DNA of 64,000 nucleotides from JAJXXT01 sp963764465 (GCA_963764465.1 CAVXSO010000004.1:124001-188000); one strand, 5' to 3'. Positions 40,129 to 50,595 are shown, numbered from the stretch's first letter. Program-made: numbers and translations. Notes: generated by a model from the sequence alone, not told the origin.

Positions 40129-41457
40129 TCAGCCACGTATCGCCCACAGCTCCATGCGCAGGCCCGGATAGTCGCCCGAGACATGGATCGCGAAGCCGCC
40201 GGAGCTCTGCATTTGTTGCCAATGCGGAGCATTCCGGTCGAGCTCGAAATATGTCGCCCCGGCGTAGAACGGCAATTGCCGCGGCGCCACCGGCAGTGCG
40301 CGCACCGGGATGCCGGTGATCTGGCTCATCACGTATTCGCGGATATGCTCCACGCCGGCGATCTTCACCTGGCTCGGGAAGAGCTGGCGCAGCGTCTCGG
40401 TCGGCACGTCCGCCTGCACCGTCAGCACGAAGACCGAGCCGCGCAGGATCGAACGATCGACAATCTGGCCCACATGCAGCCCGTGGCGCCGCTCTTGCAG
40501 CGGCACCGGGATCGCGTTCTGCTCGATCACCGCCGAGAGCGATCGGCGCAAATCCGCCACCACCGGCGCGTAGCTGCGCTGCAGGTCATCGTGCCGATAG
40601 GCTGGGTAGGTGCCCGGCCGGCGCGTCTGCGTATCCGTGAAGGTCGCGAACTCGCCGGCCATCGAGAGCAGCGTGCGATAGAGATCCTCGGGGTGGACGT
40701 TGCCGCCCTCCGCCCAGTGCGCGAGCACCGGCTGCCAGCGGTTGATCGCCTGCAGCAGCAGGAAATCCTGCACCTCCGCCGCCCCGCGCGAGCCGGGGGC
40801 GACCAGCCGCGCCGCCATCGCCTCGCCGCGCTGGTGCAGCATGCCGGAGAGCTCGGTGATCAGCCCCGCGAGCGGCGGCGCCGCACCGCACAGCAGCGCC
40901 GGCGGGATCCAGCGGTCGTCCAGCGTCACGCGCTTGTCCGCCGCGACCTCGAGCACGCGCGCGAGCCCGATGCACAGATACCCCGCGCGCTCCTCGCTCT
41001 CGAGCATGTAGCGCAGCCGCAGCCGCCCGATCTGGATCGCGGCCGGCGTCGGCGAGCCGGAATGCGTGTCGAACGCCTCGAACTCGCGCAGCGCGAGCCG
41101 GCCCTCGACACCCTCCGCCGCAACCTCCACCGCGCCTGGCTGGCGCACCGGCAGCGCCAGATACACGACAGCGTTGCGCACGCCTTCGCCAAGCTCGAGC
41201 GGCGGCGGATGGTCGGTCTCGCCCGGGATCGCGAACGGCGAGCCGTCCTCGAACACGCCCGCGCCGTGCGCGAGCGCAAAGCGGCCGGTGGCGAGCAGGT
41301 CGCGATCGATCGCGAACTCCGTGATGCCCCACGGGTGCGGGCGCAGCGCTGCGGTACGGCCGCGCAGCATCGCCTCCAGCGCGCGGTCCTGCTGCTGGAA
41401 ATGCTGCGCGCGGAGGAACATGCCCTCCTGCCAGACCACGCGGTTGGTCCAGGTCAT
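40129..41457 (-). CDS. tssK: T6SS baseplate adaptor TssK
   Basis: TssK (ImpJ/VasE), 442 residues, trimeric adaptor linking the baseplate wedges to the membrane complex. The start VVWQEGMFLRAQHFQQQDR is diagnostic; PHPWGITEFAIDRDLLATGRFAL, YLCIGLARVLEVAADKRVTLDD and IHVSGDYPGLRMELWAIRG at the end complete the match. ATG 41457 is right for the family; further upstream codons run through the tssJ region in another frame. It lies 29 bp after tssJ. Confidence 0.95.
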   Translation of the reverse strand: MTWTNRVVWQEGMFLRAQHFQQQDRALEAMLRGRTAALRPHPWGITEFAIDRDLLATGRFALAHGAGVFEDGSPFAIPGETDHPPPLELGEGVRNAVVYLALPVRQPGAVEVAAEGVEGRLALREFEAFDTHSGSPTPAAIQIGRLRLRYMLESEERAGYLCIGLARVLEVAADKRVTLDDRWIPPALLCGAAPPLAGLITELSGMLHQRGEAMAARLVAPGSRGAAEVQDFLLLQAINRWQPVLAHWAEGGNVHPEDLYRTLLSMAGEFATFTDTQTRRPGTYPAYRHDDLQRSYAPVVADLRRSLSAVIEQNAIPVPLQERRHGLHVGQIVDRSILRGSVFVLTVQADVPTETLRQLFPSQVKIAGVEHIREYVMSQITGIPVRALPVAPRQLPFYAGATYFELDRNAPHWQQMQSSGGFAIHVSGDYPGLRMELWAIRG

Positions 41458-41486
41458 CGCGCCCGCCCTGCCGTTGCCACGCGAGC

Positions 41487-41951
41487 CTAACCCTTCCCCA
41501 GCTTCGCGACGAGGCCGGCGGTGGTGAGCGTCAGCTTCACCTCTCCGGTCGCGGGCACCGGCGCGGTGAGGCGCCAGGTCGCGTGGTCGATGTCGCGGAA
41601 CAGCACCACGATCCCGATCGCGTTGGTGCCGGGCTTCAGCGGATGCGAGACCGTCACCGTCTGCCCCGGGCTCACCAGCACCTCCTCCGAGCCGAGGTCG
41701 TCCGCGCCCAGCGTCGCCTGCTCGCGGTTCATCAGCGCGAACACGTCGGCGCGCGAGAACGTCGCGGTGGAAGCGAGCTGGACGATGCGCACCGCGACCG
41801 AGGCGGGGTGCCCGGACGCATCCGGGTTCTGGTCCGCGCCGCCGGTGATGGTGAGCGAGAGCGTGGCCGGCGCCGGCGGTGGCGCAGCGCAGCCCGCGAG
41901 CACGGCGAGCGTGCCCAGGCCCAGGTTCCGGACCAGATGGCGTCGTTGCAT
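41487..41951 (-). CDS. tssJ: T6SS outer-membrane lipoprotein TssJ
   Basis: A 154-residue lipoprotein (VasD/SciN). The signal sequence ends in lipobox LAGC near residues 18-21, with Ala after the Cys, which favours outer-membrane sorting. The mature part has the transthyretin-like TssJ fold: SVAVRIVQLASTATFSRADVFAL and NREQATLGADDLGSEEVLVSPGQ. TssJ binds the TssM C-terminus to complete the envelope complex. Its ATG shares one base with the tagH stop (TGATG). Confidence 0.92.
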   Translation of the reverse strand: MQRRHLVRNLGLGTLAVLAGCAAPPPAPATLSLTITGGADQNPDASGHPASVAVRIVQLASTATFSRADVFALMNREQATLGADDLGSEEVLVSPGQTVTVSHPLKPGTNAIGIVVLFRDIDHATWRLTAPVPATGEVKLTLTTAGLVAKLGKG

Positions 41952-43564
41952 CAGTTTCTCTTCCTTTCGTCGGCGTCGCGCAGTGCCTCCTCGTAGGCAT
42001 GGGCAAAGGCCTTGCCGAACACGCTGTCGAAATCGTCGGTGAGGCCCTGGGTCACGGTGGCATGCAGCTTCTCGTAGAGCTCGAAGGCGCGGGCCCGCTT
42101 CTGCGCCGGCAGCACGCCGCCGGCCTTCTCTCCCTCGGCGCGCAGCGGCGCGGGATCGAGGCGCGCGACGAGCGAGCGCACCGCCGCCTGCATCGCCGCC
42201 GCGGAGGCAAGCTCGTGCAGGCGCATGTCGCGCAGCGCGTCGGCCACCGCCGTGCCGGGCGCCATGTCCACGCGCCTCCCGGTGCCGAGCAGCGCCGCCA
42301 GCGCGTCGTCGTCGTTGGCGGAGAATTTCAGCGGGTTGTTGCCGCGCGCGCGGATCATCGTCTGCTCAATGCGGAACTCGCCCTTCACCGCGGCTCGCGC
42401 CATCAGCGCCTGGCGCAGCCCCGAGACAAGCTCGCGGAACGCGGTGCCAAGGGCCGCCATCGTCGCGGCCGGATCGGCGACCGCGGCACCCTCCATCCCC
42501 GCGCCGCCAAGGAACGCGGCAAGCAGGTCGCTCGTGCCAGCGGCCGGCGCTGCGGCGCGCACCGGGGAGGCCGGCGCGACTGGTGGCGCAGCCGATGGCG
42601 GGGGCGCAGGCGTTGGCGTGGGCCTCGCGGCTGCCGGTTCGTCAAACGGCGAGAGGTCGGCGAACGGATCGGCTGGCGTGGCCGGTGGTGGCGTGGCCGG
42701 TGGTGGCGTGGCCGGTGGTGGCGCGCCCGGTGGCGCTCCCGCTGCCGGTGGTGCCGCCGGGAAGGGGCTCGCGGCGGGTTTGTCGGTTAGCGGCGGGGCG
42801 GCTGGAAGTGGTGCCGCCGGGAAGGGGCTGGCAGGCGGACCGGCTGGCGGTGCGTTTGCCGGCGACGGGGCCGACGCGGGTGCCGCCGCCGGCTTCGGCG
42901 CGAAGTCGAGATCCCAGTCGTCGAGATCCGCCGGCAGTGGCGGCGGGGGTGCCGGAGCCGGCGTGCGGAACGCCTCCTCGAAGGCCGGAACGTGGTCGGG
43001 GTCGGTCGCCGGGCGAGACGACGTGGCCGGCGTGAGGGGCGAACCGAAATTGTTGCCAAGGCTGATCGGATCCGGTGCCAGCGGTCCCTTGTGCAACGGT
43101 TCGGCAGCGAACGGATCATGCGTGCCACGCGGCGGCGCCAGCGGATCGTCGCCGAACGGATCGTGTCCGAAGGGCGAGCCGCCGTAACCCGGCGGCGCGG
43201 GCTGTGCCTGGCGCGCGGGCGGCGCTCCCCAGGAAGCCGCCTCCGGCTCCGCCTCGATCAGCACCTCGAACTCGTAGGCGCCGAGGCGAAGCCGGTCGCC
43301 GTCGCGCAGGTCGCGCACGCTGCCGCGGCCGATGGGGTCGGCATCGCGGTTGAGGTACGTCCCGTTTGTCGAAACATCGGCGATCTGCCAGCCGCCGTTG
43401 CGAAAGGCGATCACGCAGTGCCGCTTGGACAGCACCCGCTCGGGGTCCGCGAGCGGCCACTCGTTCTCCGAGCCGCGGCCGAGCGCGTATTCCCCGCCCG
43501 TTACCCGCCGCCGTTCCGGCGAGACCGTCTCGGGGCAGCGCAGGATGGAGAGAACCAGGGCCAT
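41951..43564 (-). CDS. tagH: T6SS FHA-domain protein TagH/Fha
   Basis: A 537-residue phosphothreonine-binding scaffold. The N-terminal FHA domain (about 24-100) shows GRGSENEWPLADPERVLSKRHC and TNGTYLNR, including the conserved Gly-Arg, Ser-Arg-His-like and Asn-Gly residues. A Pro/Ala-rich linker (about 112-355) contains short tandem repeats. The C-terminal T6SS-Fha (VasC) domain is seen from about 375 with FRELVSGLRQALMARAAVKGEFR and LPAQKRARAFELYEKLHATVTQG. It likely reads the TssL phosphothreonine and so promotes assembly. The PAAR gene precedes it by 10 bp. Confidence 0.9.
   Translation of the reverse strand: MALVLSILRCPETVSPERRRVTGGEYALGRGSENEWPLADPERVLSKRHCVIAFRNGGWQIADVSTNGTYLNRDADPIGRGSVRDLRDGDRLRLGAYEFEVLIEAEPEAASWGAPPARQAQPAPPGYGGSPFGHDPFGDDPLAPPRGTHDPFAAEPLHKGPLAPDPISLGNNFGSPLTPATSSRPATDPDHVPAFEEAFRTPAPAPPPPLPADLDDWDLDFAPKPAAAPASAPSPANAPPAGPPASPFPAAPLPAAPPLTDKPAASPFPAAPPAAGAPPGAPPPATPPPATPPPATPADPFADLSPFDEPAAARPTPTPAPPPSAAPPVAPASPVRAAAPAAGTSDLLAAFLGGAGMEGAAVADPAATMAALGTAFRELVSGLRQALMARAAVKGEFRIEQTMIRARGNNPLKFSANDDDALAALLGTGRRVDMAPGTAVADALRDMRLHELASAAAMQAAVRSLVARLDPAPLRAEGEKAGGVLPAQKRARAFELYEKLHATVTQGLTDDFDSVFGKAFAHAYEEALRDADERKRN
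42678..42722 (-). repeat. 15-bp tandem repeat, three units, in tagH linker
   Basis: Three perfect units of GTGGCCGGTGGTGGC (plus-strand reading) and a partial fourth encode PPATP-type repeats in the linker. Nearby a longer duplicated stretch encodes two similar ASPFPAAP segments. The linker length is likely variable. Confidence 0.85.
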
Positions 43565-43574
43565 GTCGCCAACC

Positions 43575-43865
43575 TCAACCGATTAGCACGGTGAAGCAAC
43601 CGAGCACGATCGAGCCGCCATGCGAGGTCAGATCGCCCATGCGCGCCGCCGGCTGGCCGCCAATCAGCACCGTGAACGATCCCAGGGCGATCGTATCCGG
43701 CGGGCCCACGCATACGCACGTGTCAGACACGCGCGCGGCCGGCAGCGCCTGGATCAGCACCGTGGGACATCCGGGGGCGAGGATCGGACCGCCGACATGC
43801 GGCACGATGCCCGTCACCATCGGGCAGACATGCATGTCCGTGAGCCGGGCGGCGGGCTGGCCCAT
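43575..43865 (-). CDS. PAAR-repeat T6SS tip protein
   Basis: A 96-residue PAAR protein that forms the sharp cone capping the VgrG spike. Three PAAR-like motifs are visible (PAARLTD, PAARVSD, PAARMGD) with the Gly-rich GPILAPGCPTVLI and GSIVLGCFTVLIG repeats; His and Cys residues (HVCP, CVCVG, SHGG) could bind the tip zinc. No effector domain is fused. Its start shares one base with the stop of the preceding gene (TGATG), so it is coupled to it. Confidence 0.93.
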   Translation of the reverse strand: MGQPAARLTDMHVCPMVTGIVPHVGGPILAPGCPTVLIQALPAARVSDTCVCVGPPDTIALGSFTVLIGGQPAARMGDLTSHGGSIVLGCFTVLIG

Positions 43866-44479
43866 CAGGGTGCCGCCGTATCCATGCGCCCCGGTCCGCC
43901 GGAGGCGATGTCGCGCGCGCTGGCGAGAAACCGCGCAAGGCGCGCCGCCTGGAGCGACGGATCGGTGCGCACCGAGGCGAGGGTGATCGCGCCAGCGAGT
44001 GCCAACCCCGCGAGATGCGGCGCGGGTGGCACGGCCGGCTGCCCGAGCGGTGCCATGGAATCCCCGCTCCAGAACGCCGCGACCGCGGCCCAGGCCTCCG
44101 GCGTGCCGAAGCGCGCCTGCTCGGCGGCGGCGAAGGCGGCGCGGCGGTTCTCGTCGGATGGCTTGCGCACCCACGCCTCGGCGGCCTCCAGCGCCGCGCG
44201 ATCGGGCGGGGGAAGATCGGCGGGAATGGTGGCGCGCGCGCACATGCACGCCCACCATACACCCTCGCGCCGTGGCAGCGCATGCGCGACCAGCTTCACC
44301 GCGTCCGCCGCCAGCCCACCTGATTCCAGCACCTCCAGCGCGGCCGGCGCGTCGGGGCATTCCGCAATCCGCGCCAGGGCATCGGCGGACAGCTCGCCGC
44401 GTTCGCGCACCGGGCCGAGCGGGGTCGCGCGCAGCTTGGCGAGCGCGGTGGACGGGTAGGCGGATTGGGTGCCGGACAT
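43865..44479 (-). CDS. T6SS-linked protein of unknown function (DUF6931-like)
   Basis: A 204-residue Ala-rich, mostly helical protein with no signal peptide and no clear membrane helix (LAGLALAGAITLASV near 155 is only mildly hydrophobic). Recognisable stretches are AVKLVAHALPRREGVWWACMCAR and AEAWVRKPSDENRRAAFAAAEQA. It resembles a small family found beside vgrG/PAAR genes in alphaproteobacterial T6SS clusters, from memory DUF6931; function unknown. It starts 9 bp after the vgrG stop and its stop shares a base with the PAAR start. The position suggests an adaptor, chaperone or cargo of the VgrG-PAAR tip; none of these is shown. Confidence 0.75.
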   Translation of the reverse strand: MSGTQSAYPSTALAKLRATPLGPVRERGELSADALARIAECPDAPAALEVLESGGLAADAVKLVAHALPRREGVWWACMCARATIPADLPPPDRAALEAAEAWVRKPSDENRRAAFAAAEQARFGTPEAWAAVAAFWSGDSMAPLGQPAVPPAPHLAGLALAGAITLASVRTDPSLQAARLARFLASARDIASGGPGRMDTAAP

Positions 44480-44488
44480 CGCGTGCCT

Positions 44489-46474
44489 CTAGTTGATCAT
44501 CGTGAGGCCGCCCTTGAGCGTCAGCATGCCGTCGCCCTTCAGGGTGGTCAGCGGAGCCTTCATGTCGAGCATCGCGGTGCCGGCGACCTTCACCATGGTG
44601 CCATTGATCGACACGCCGCTGGGATCGATCTTGACCGTGTTGGACCCGACCGTGAGTTCGATGGACTGGACCGCGGTGATCTTCACCGCCCCCGCCTGCG
44701 CGTCGATGGTGATGTTGCCGGTATCGACGGTGAGCTTCTCGTTGCCGCTCTGGATCTCCGTGGTGTTGTCGCCAGTGATGGTGGTGCTGCGCTTGCCCTT
44801 GACGGTGATCGTTTCGTTGTTCGTCACCGTGAGGCTGCGGTCGTTGTCCACCGTCAGCGTCTGGTCGTGCTTGACGGCGACGGTCTGGTCGTTCTTGACC
44901 GTGATGTTCTGGTCGTGATCGATCTTGACGGTGTTATCGTTCTCGACCTCGATCGTGTAGTCCTTCTCCGCATGCAGCAGCACCAGCTCGGAGCCGCTGG
45001 TGTCGTCGAAGGAAAGCTCCGAGTAATTGGAGGTGCCGCCCCCCTTGGTGGAGCGGGTGCGCAGCCCGGTCTTGTTCTTCTGGCCGGGCAGCGTGAAGGG
45101 CGGTTTCTGGTCGCCGTTGTACAGGCCGCCGAGGATGATGGGCTGGTCGATGTCGCCATCCTCGAAGGCCACGAGCACCTCGCTGCCCTGTCGCGGCAGG
45201 CTCTGCCAGCCCCAGCCATTGCCCGCCCAGGGCTGCGCCAGGCGCACCCAGATCATGGTGTCGTTGGTCGCCACGCCCGCATGGTCCCAAAGCATCGCGA
45301 CCTTGATCCGGCCGAGTTCGTCGGTGGTGATCTCCTCACCGTCCTCGCCAATCACCACGGAGGTGGTCACGCCGAGCATGCGCGGGCGCGGCGTGACCAG
45401 GGGCTGGCGCCAGGTGGTGGCAGCGGGAAAGCAGGAGAAGCCGTTGCTGTAGCTCGTCGTCCGCCCGGTGTTGGCGTGCACCTCGTCCACCGCCTCGTGC
45501 GTCACGCGGCGGATGACGTAGTCCCCGTCGTCGCCGCTCGGCGTGTCGTGCTTGGCGAGCAGCGTGAACTTGCCGCCGGGGATGAACCCCGGATGCTGGC
45601 CGGTACCGGCGAACTGGGTCGCGGTCGCCTCGTGCGCCTCCTGGTGGATCTTGGTGCGGCTGGTGATGACCTCCGGGTCCGTGGACAGCGCGGGCCAGTG
45701 GAACGTGTCGCGCTTCTCCTTGCCACTGGTCGAAAGCACCGTCGGCGTGTTCTTCAGCAGCGACGTGTTCGGGTTGACTGGATCGTAGTCGCTGAGCGTG
45801 ACCTTGCCGACCGCCGTCGCGGCGTTGCGGTGCCAGCCCCCGATGACATCCATCGTGGTCCCACCGCTGACGGCGGCACTGGGATCGGCGATGGCGGTGA
45901 ACGCGGTGTTGGCGTTGGCGATCACCAGCGTATGCGCGTTGCCGGTGAAGGTGAAGAAATAGTAAAGGCCTTCCTCCTCCATCAGCCGCGTGATGAAGGC
46001 GAGGTCCGTCTCGTTGTACTGGCAGATATAGTCGCGCGTGGGCAGCGTGCCGGTGACCTGCGTGCTGACGTCGGTGACGCCGTTTTCCGTCAGCAGGGTC
46101 TGGATCACGGTGAGCGCCGTCGTCTTGTAGAACATCCGGCAATCCGCGGTCTGCCCGGCAAAGGCCAGGCGCGGCACCAGGACCGCGCGGTAGCCGTGGG
46201 CTCCCTGCCATTTCTCGCCGGCGCGGAACTCCCGCACGATGCCATGGAAATATCGCGGCGAGCCGACCTTCGGCGTCAGCGTCACGCAGGCGGGTTTGTA
46301 GAGCATGTCGTCGGGGCTGATCGGCGAGGTGGACGAAACCATCTCGACGTCGAACTCGAACAGCTCGCTGATCCCCTCCGTCGCGCGCAGGCGCACGGGC
46401 TGCAGCGTGACCCCCGCGACCGGGGAGGTCATGGTCATCAATGTCCCGTCACCACCAGCCCCGCCAGCCGACAT
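44489..46474 (-). CDS. vgrG: T6SS spike protein VgrG
   Basis: A 661-residue VgrG (TssI) trimeric spike. The gp27-like N-terminus has VTLQPVRLRATEGISELFEFDVEM, YFHGIVREFRAGE and YICQYNETDLAFITRLMEEEGLYYFF. The gp5 OB-fold region has DELGRIKVAMLWDH, MIWVRLAQPWAGNGWGWQSLPRQGSEVLVAFEDGDIDQP. The rest is a beta-helical stalk with short VxxDxT-like repeats, ending at GGLTMIN, so there is no extra effector domain. ATG 46474 is chosen because GGAGGAG lies five bases before it. It opens the minus-strand tip-to-phosphatase block. Confidence 0.96.
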   Translation of the reverse strand: MSAGGAGGDGTLMTMTSPVAGVTLQPVRLRATEGISELFEFDVEMVSSTSPISPDDMLYKPACVTLTPKVGSPRYFHGIVREFRAGEKWQGAHGYRAVLVPRLAFAGQTADCRMFYKTTALTVIQTLLTENGVTDVSTQVTGTLPTRDYICQYNETDLAFITRLMEEEGLYYFFTFTGNAHTLVIANANTAFTAIADPSAAVSGGTTMDVIGGWHRNAATAVGKVTLSDYDPVNPNTSLLKNTPTVLSTSGKEKRDTFHWPALSTDPEVITSRTKIHQEAHEATATQFAGTGQHPGFIPGGKFTLLAKHDTPSGDDGDYVIRRVTHEAVDEVHANTGRTTSYSNGFSCFPAATTWRQPLVTPRPRMLGVTTSVVIGEDGEEITTDELGRIKVAMLWDHAGVATNDTMIWVRLAQPWAGNGWGWQSLPRQGSEVLVAFEDGDIDQPIILGGLYNGDQKPPFTLPGQKNKTGLRTRSTKGGGTSNYSELSFDDTSGSELVLLHAEKDYTIEVENDNTVKIDHDQNITVKNDQTVAVKHDQTLTVDNDRSLTVTNNETITVKGKRSTTITGDNTTEIQSGNEKLTVDTGNITIDAQAGAVKITAVQSIELTVGSNTVKIDPSGVSINGTMVKVAGTAMLDMKAPLTTLKGDGMLTLKGGLTMIN

Positions 46475-46559
46475 CACGCCTCCTCCTGCGCGGGCAGCAT
46501 ATCGGCACCGCCGCAATGCCGCAAAGCCCGTATCGCACGCACCCGCGCCGTCGCGATTG

Positions 46560-47282
46560 TTACGAAACGACGCCGCTGGTCAGGCGCAGCGCGCCATCCG
46601 GCGTCCACAGCACCAGCGCGCCATCGTCGCCGAGATCCCGGAAATCGCCCTCGCGGGTCTCGCCGGCCATGGTCACCCGCAATTTCGTTCCGGGTTCGGG
46701 CCCACGCCGCAGCCAGCCCGCGCGCAGCGCCGCGAAGCCGCCGCTCTCCCACGCCGCGAGCCAGGCGCCGAGCGAGGCGATGAGCACGTCGAGTGCCGCC
46801 TCCGGCGCCGGCGCCTGCCCGCCCAGGGTCGCAAGGCTGGTGACGGGGTAGGGCAGGTCCGGCGGCGCGTGCAACAGGTTCACGCCAATGCCGAGCGCCA
46901 CCCAAGGATCCGAAGCTGTTGCGTCGGCCTCCAGCAGGATGCCGGCGATCTTGGCATCGTTCACCAGCACGTCGTTCGGCCATTTCAGCCGTGCGTGCGG
47001 GCCGTCCGGCAGGTGCCGGTCGACGAGGTCCGCGGCCGCGAGCGCCGCGGCGAAGCCGAGTTCCGCCTGCCGGGCGGCAGGGACATCGTAACGCAGCACA
47101 AACGAGACATACAGGTTGCCCGGCGGGCTCACCCAGTGGCGTCCGAGCCGGCCGCGCCCCGACGTCTGCTGGCGCGCGCAGATGGTGGTGCCATGCGCCG
47201 CCCCCGCGGCCGCGAGCGCCTTCGCGGTGTCGCTGGTGGAGGCGAGCACATCATGCCGGAAGATCTCGAAGACGGGGCTCAT
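46560..47282 (-). CDS. birA: Biotin--[acetyl-CoA-carboxylase] ligase
   Basis: A 240-residue class I biotin protein ligase that attaches biotin to carboxylase carrier domains through biotinyl-AMP. Motifs: STSDTAKALAAAG, the ATP/biotin loop QTSGRGRLGRHW, LYVSFVLRYD, the catalytic KWPNDVLVNDAKIAGILLE and WVALGIGVNLLHAP. It lacks the N-terminal DNA-binding domain of E. coli BirA, so it is not a repressor. ATG 47282 gives the normal family start; an ATG at 47324 adds 14 residues. In many bacteria birA follows nuo genes; here it lies between T6SS and an ABC operon. Confidence 0.93.
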   Translation of the reverse strand: MSPVFEIFRHDVLASTSDTAKALAAAGAAHGTTICARQQTSGRGRLGRHWVSPPGNLYVSFVLRYDVPAARQAELGFAAALAAADLVDRHLPDGPHARLKWPNDVLVNDAKIAGILLEADATASDPWVALGIGVNLLHAPPDLPYPVTSLATLGGQAPAPEAALDVLIASLGAWLAAWESGGFAALRAGWLRRGPEPGTKLRVTMAGETREGDFRDLGDDGALVLWTPDGALRLTSGVVS

Positions 47283-47788
47283 GGCCGCGTGCGTAGCATC
47301 ATTTCCCGGCGAAGTTGCCAACATAAGCGCGACACGGAAGACGCATGTATCGCGGCCCCCGCGGCGGCGACAAGATCCATCTCACCCAATGCGACAACGC
47401 AACTGCCGCCACACAGAACGCGCGCGCCAGGACCACAAAAAGATGCAGTAAATCAATACGTTATCATCAAGTTTGTGAGGCGACGCCGGCCGGGGTCACC
47501 GGTCGATCCGCTGCACCGCGCGCATCCCACGGCCCGCCGTGCGCCATCATCTTGCCTTACAGGGCCGGCGCGCGCCGCCGCTGTCCGGCGCGCAATTCGG
47601 AACAATCAGCACCGAACCCGGCAGGAACGCGTCGGCAGCGCGCATGCGCTTTGCCTCACGGCAACGCGTCTCGGGCTGCGAGACGCCGTCCTGCTGCCTC
47701 GCCACGATGCTGTTGCGGAATCGCAGCAGTTCGCGCCGCGGATGACAGGACCGTCTTCGCCGCGGCCCCGTCGCCTCCAGGCGCGAGC
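47283..47788. other. 506-bp intergenic region without a supported gene
   Basis: This gap lies between birA and the 3' end of the ABC operon, both on the minus strand. The stretch around 47440-47485 is AT-rich for this genome and may hold the birA promoter, but no confident -35/-10 pair was found. No tRNA or conserved small reading frame was recognised. Confidence 0.55.
47666..47686 (-). terminator. Hairpin downstream of the ABC operon
   Basis: Perfect 8-bp stem GCGTCTCG / CGAGACGC with a 5-base loop, about 100 bp after the last ABC gene. No T-run follows on the minus strand, so it may be a transcript-stabilising or weak terminator structure. Confidence 0.35.
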
Positions 47789-48750
<962 letters not shown>

Positions 48751-48754
<4 letters not shown>

Positions 48755-49710
48755 GACGCAAGCGGCGCGTGGCAGCGCACCTCCCCGTCCACCAGCGCGT
48801 GGGATTCCGGCGGCTCCGCGCAGCGATCGAAGGCGAAGCGGCAGCGCGGCGCGAACAGGCATCCCGTCGGCCGGTCCGCCACCCCCGGCACCACGCCCGG
48901 GATGGTCGCGAGTCGCGCATGCGCCGGCGCCCGTTCCGGCAGCGCATCGAGCAGCGCCGCGGTGTAGGGATGCGCCGGGGCCGCGAGCAGGGCGGCGGTC
49001 GGCCGCTGCTCCATCGCGCGCCCTGCGTACATCACCTGCACCCGCTCCGCGGTGTCCGCCACCACGCCCATGTCGTGCGTGATGAGCACCAGCGCCATGC
49101 CCCGCTCGCGCTGCAGCCGGGCCAGCAGGTTGAGGATCTGTTTCTGGATCGTGACGTCCAGCGCCGTGGTCGGCTCGTCGGCGATCAGCAGGCGCGGGTT
49201 GCAGGCAATCGCCATCGCGATCATCACGCGCTGGTTCATGCCCCCCGAGAGCAGGTGCGGAAACGCGGAAAGCCGCTGCTCCGGCGCCGGAATCCCTACC
49301 TGGCGCAGCAGCTCGATCGTGCGCGCCCGCCGCTCCGCCCGCCCGAGGCCGAGATGTGTGCCCAGTGTCTCGCCGATCTGCCAGCCTACGGTGAAGCAGG
49401 GGTTGAGGCTGGTCATCGGTTCCTGGAAGATCATCGCGACGTCGCGGCCCAGAAGCTTGCGCCGTTCGCGCGACTTGATGCGCAGCAGGTCCGTGCCGTC
49501 AAAGCGCAGCACGTCCGCCGTCACGCGCCCCGGCGGACGGATCAGGCCGAGGGCGGCCAGCATCGCAACCGATTTGCCGGAGCCGGATTCGCCCACGATC
49601 CCCAGAACCTCGCCCGGCTCCACCGTGAGGTCGAGGCCCTCGACAGCGCGCAGCGTGCCCGCACCGGTCGGGAACGTTACGTTGAGGTTACGTATCTCCA
49701 GCAGGCTCAT
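48751..49710 (-). CDS. Peptide/opine ABC importer ATPase (DppD-like)
   Basis: A 319-residue ABC ATPase partnering the DppF-like one. Walker A GESGSGKSV, Q-loop IFQEPMTSLNPCF, signature LSGGMNQRVMIAMAI, Walker B LLIADEPTTALD and the C-terminal HPYTAALLDALPER plus CLFAPRCRFAFDRC extension are intact. The ATG overlaps the DppC-like gene stop by 4 bp. The two ATPases energise uptake through the two permeases encoded upstream. Confidence 0.93.
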
Positions 49711-50570
49711 CCGCGCTTCAACCTCGGGTCCAGCGCGTCGCGCAGCCCGTCGCCCAGCAGGTTGAAGCCGAGCACGGTAACCAGGATCGCGATGCCGGGG
49801 AAGGTGACGACCCACCAGGCGCTTTGCAGAAATTGCAGCGCTTCGGCCAGCATCGTGCCCCATTCCGGCGTCGGCGGCTGCGCGCCGAGGCCAAGAAAGC
49901 CCAGCGCCGCGGTGTCGAGGATGGCGCCGGAAAGCCCGAGGCTCGCCTGCACGATGAGCGGTGCCAGGCAGTTCGGCAGCACGGTGATGAACATCAGGCG
50001 CCCGCGCCCGGCACCGGCCATGCGCGAGGCGGCGACATAGTCGCGCCCCAGCTCCGCCAGCACCGCAGCGCGCGTCAGCCGCACGAAACCGGGCAACTGC
50101 ACGATCGCCACCGCGAAGGTCGCGTTGACCAGGCCGGGGCCCAGGATGGCCACGATCGCGATCGCGAGCAGCAGCGTCGGCAGCGCAAGCATCATGTCCA
50201 TCAGGCGCATGATCAGCGCATCCGCGACCCCGCCCGCGAACCCGGCGACGAGCCCCAGCAGCGTGCCGACCACGGATGCCTGCACCACGACCGCGACCCC
50301 AATGGAGAGCGAGAGTCGCGCGCCGTACAGCAGCCGCGACAGCACGTCCCGCCCCACATCGTCGGTGCCCAGCGGGAACATCCAGTCCGGCGCGTGCAGG
50401 ACATAGGAGCGCGCCTGGTTGTCCGGCCCGTGCGGCGCCAGCAGCGGCGCGAGCGCCGCGGCCAGCACCAACGCGCCCACGATGACCAGGCCGATCATGA
50501 AGCTGCGGTTGGCCATCAGCTGCCGGCGAAGCGCCGCGAACGGCGTCACCACGCCCACCGCCTCGCTCAT
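49707..50570 (-). CDS. Peptide/opine ABC importer permease (DppC-like)
   Basis: A 287-residue inner-membrane permease with about six helices. It has the N-terminal OppC-type domain (RRQLMANRSFMIGLVIVGALVLAAALAP), the HPLGTDxxGRD-like block WMFPLGTDDVGRDVLSRLLYGAR, and the EAA loop RMAGAGRGRLMFITVLPN that contacts the ATPases. It lies 25 bp after the DppB-like gene. Confidence 0.92.
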   Translation of the reverse strand: MSEAVGVVTPFAALRRQLMANRSFMIGLVIVGALVLAAALAPLLAPHGPDNQARSYVLHAPDWMFPLGTDDVGRDVLSRLLYGARLSLSIGVAVVVQASVVGTLLGLVAGFAGGVADALIMRLMDMMLALPTLLLAIAIVAILGPGLVNATFAVAIVQLPGFVRLTRAAVLAELGRDYVAASRMAGAGRGRLMFITVLPNCLAPLIVQASLGLSGAILDTAALGFLGLGAQPPTPEWGTMLAEALQFLQSAWWVVTFPGIAILVTVLGFNLLGDGLRDALDPRLKRG

Positions 50571-50595
50571 CCCGCCACCCGCATCAGCCCTACCG

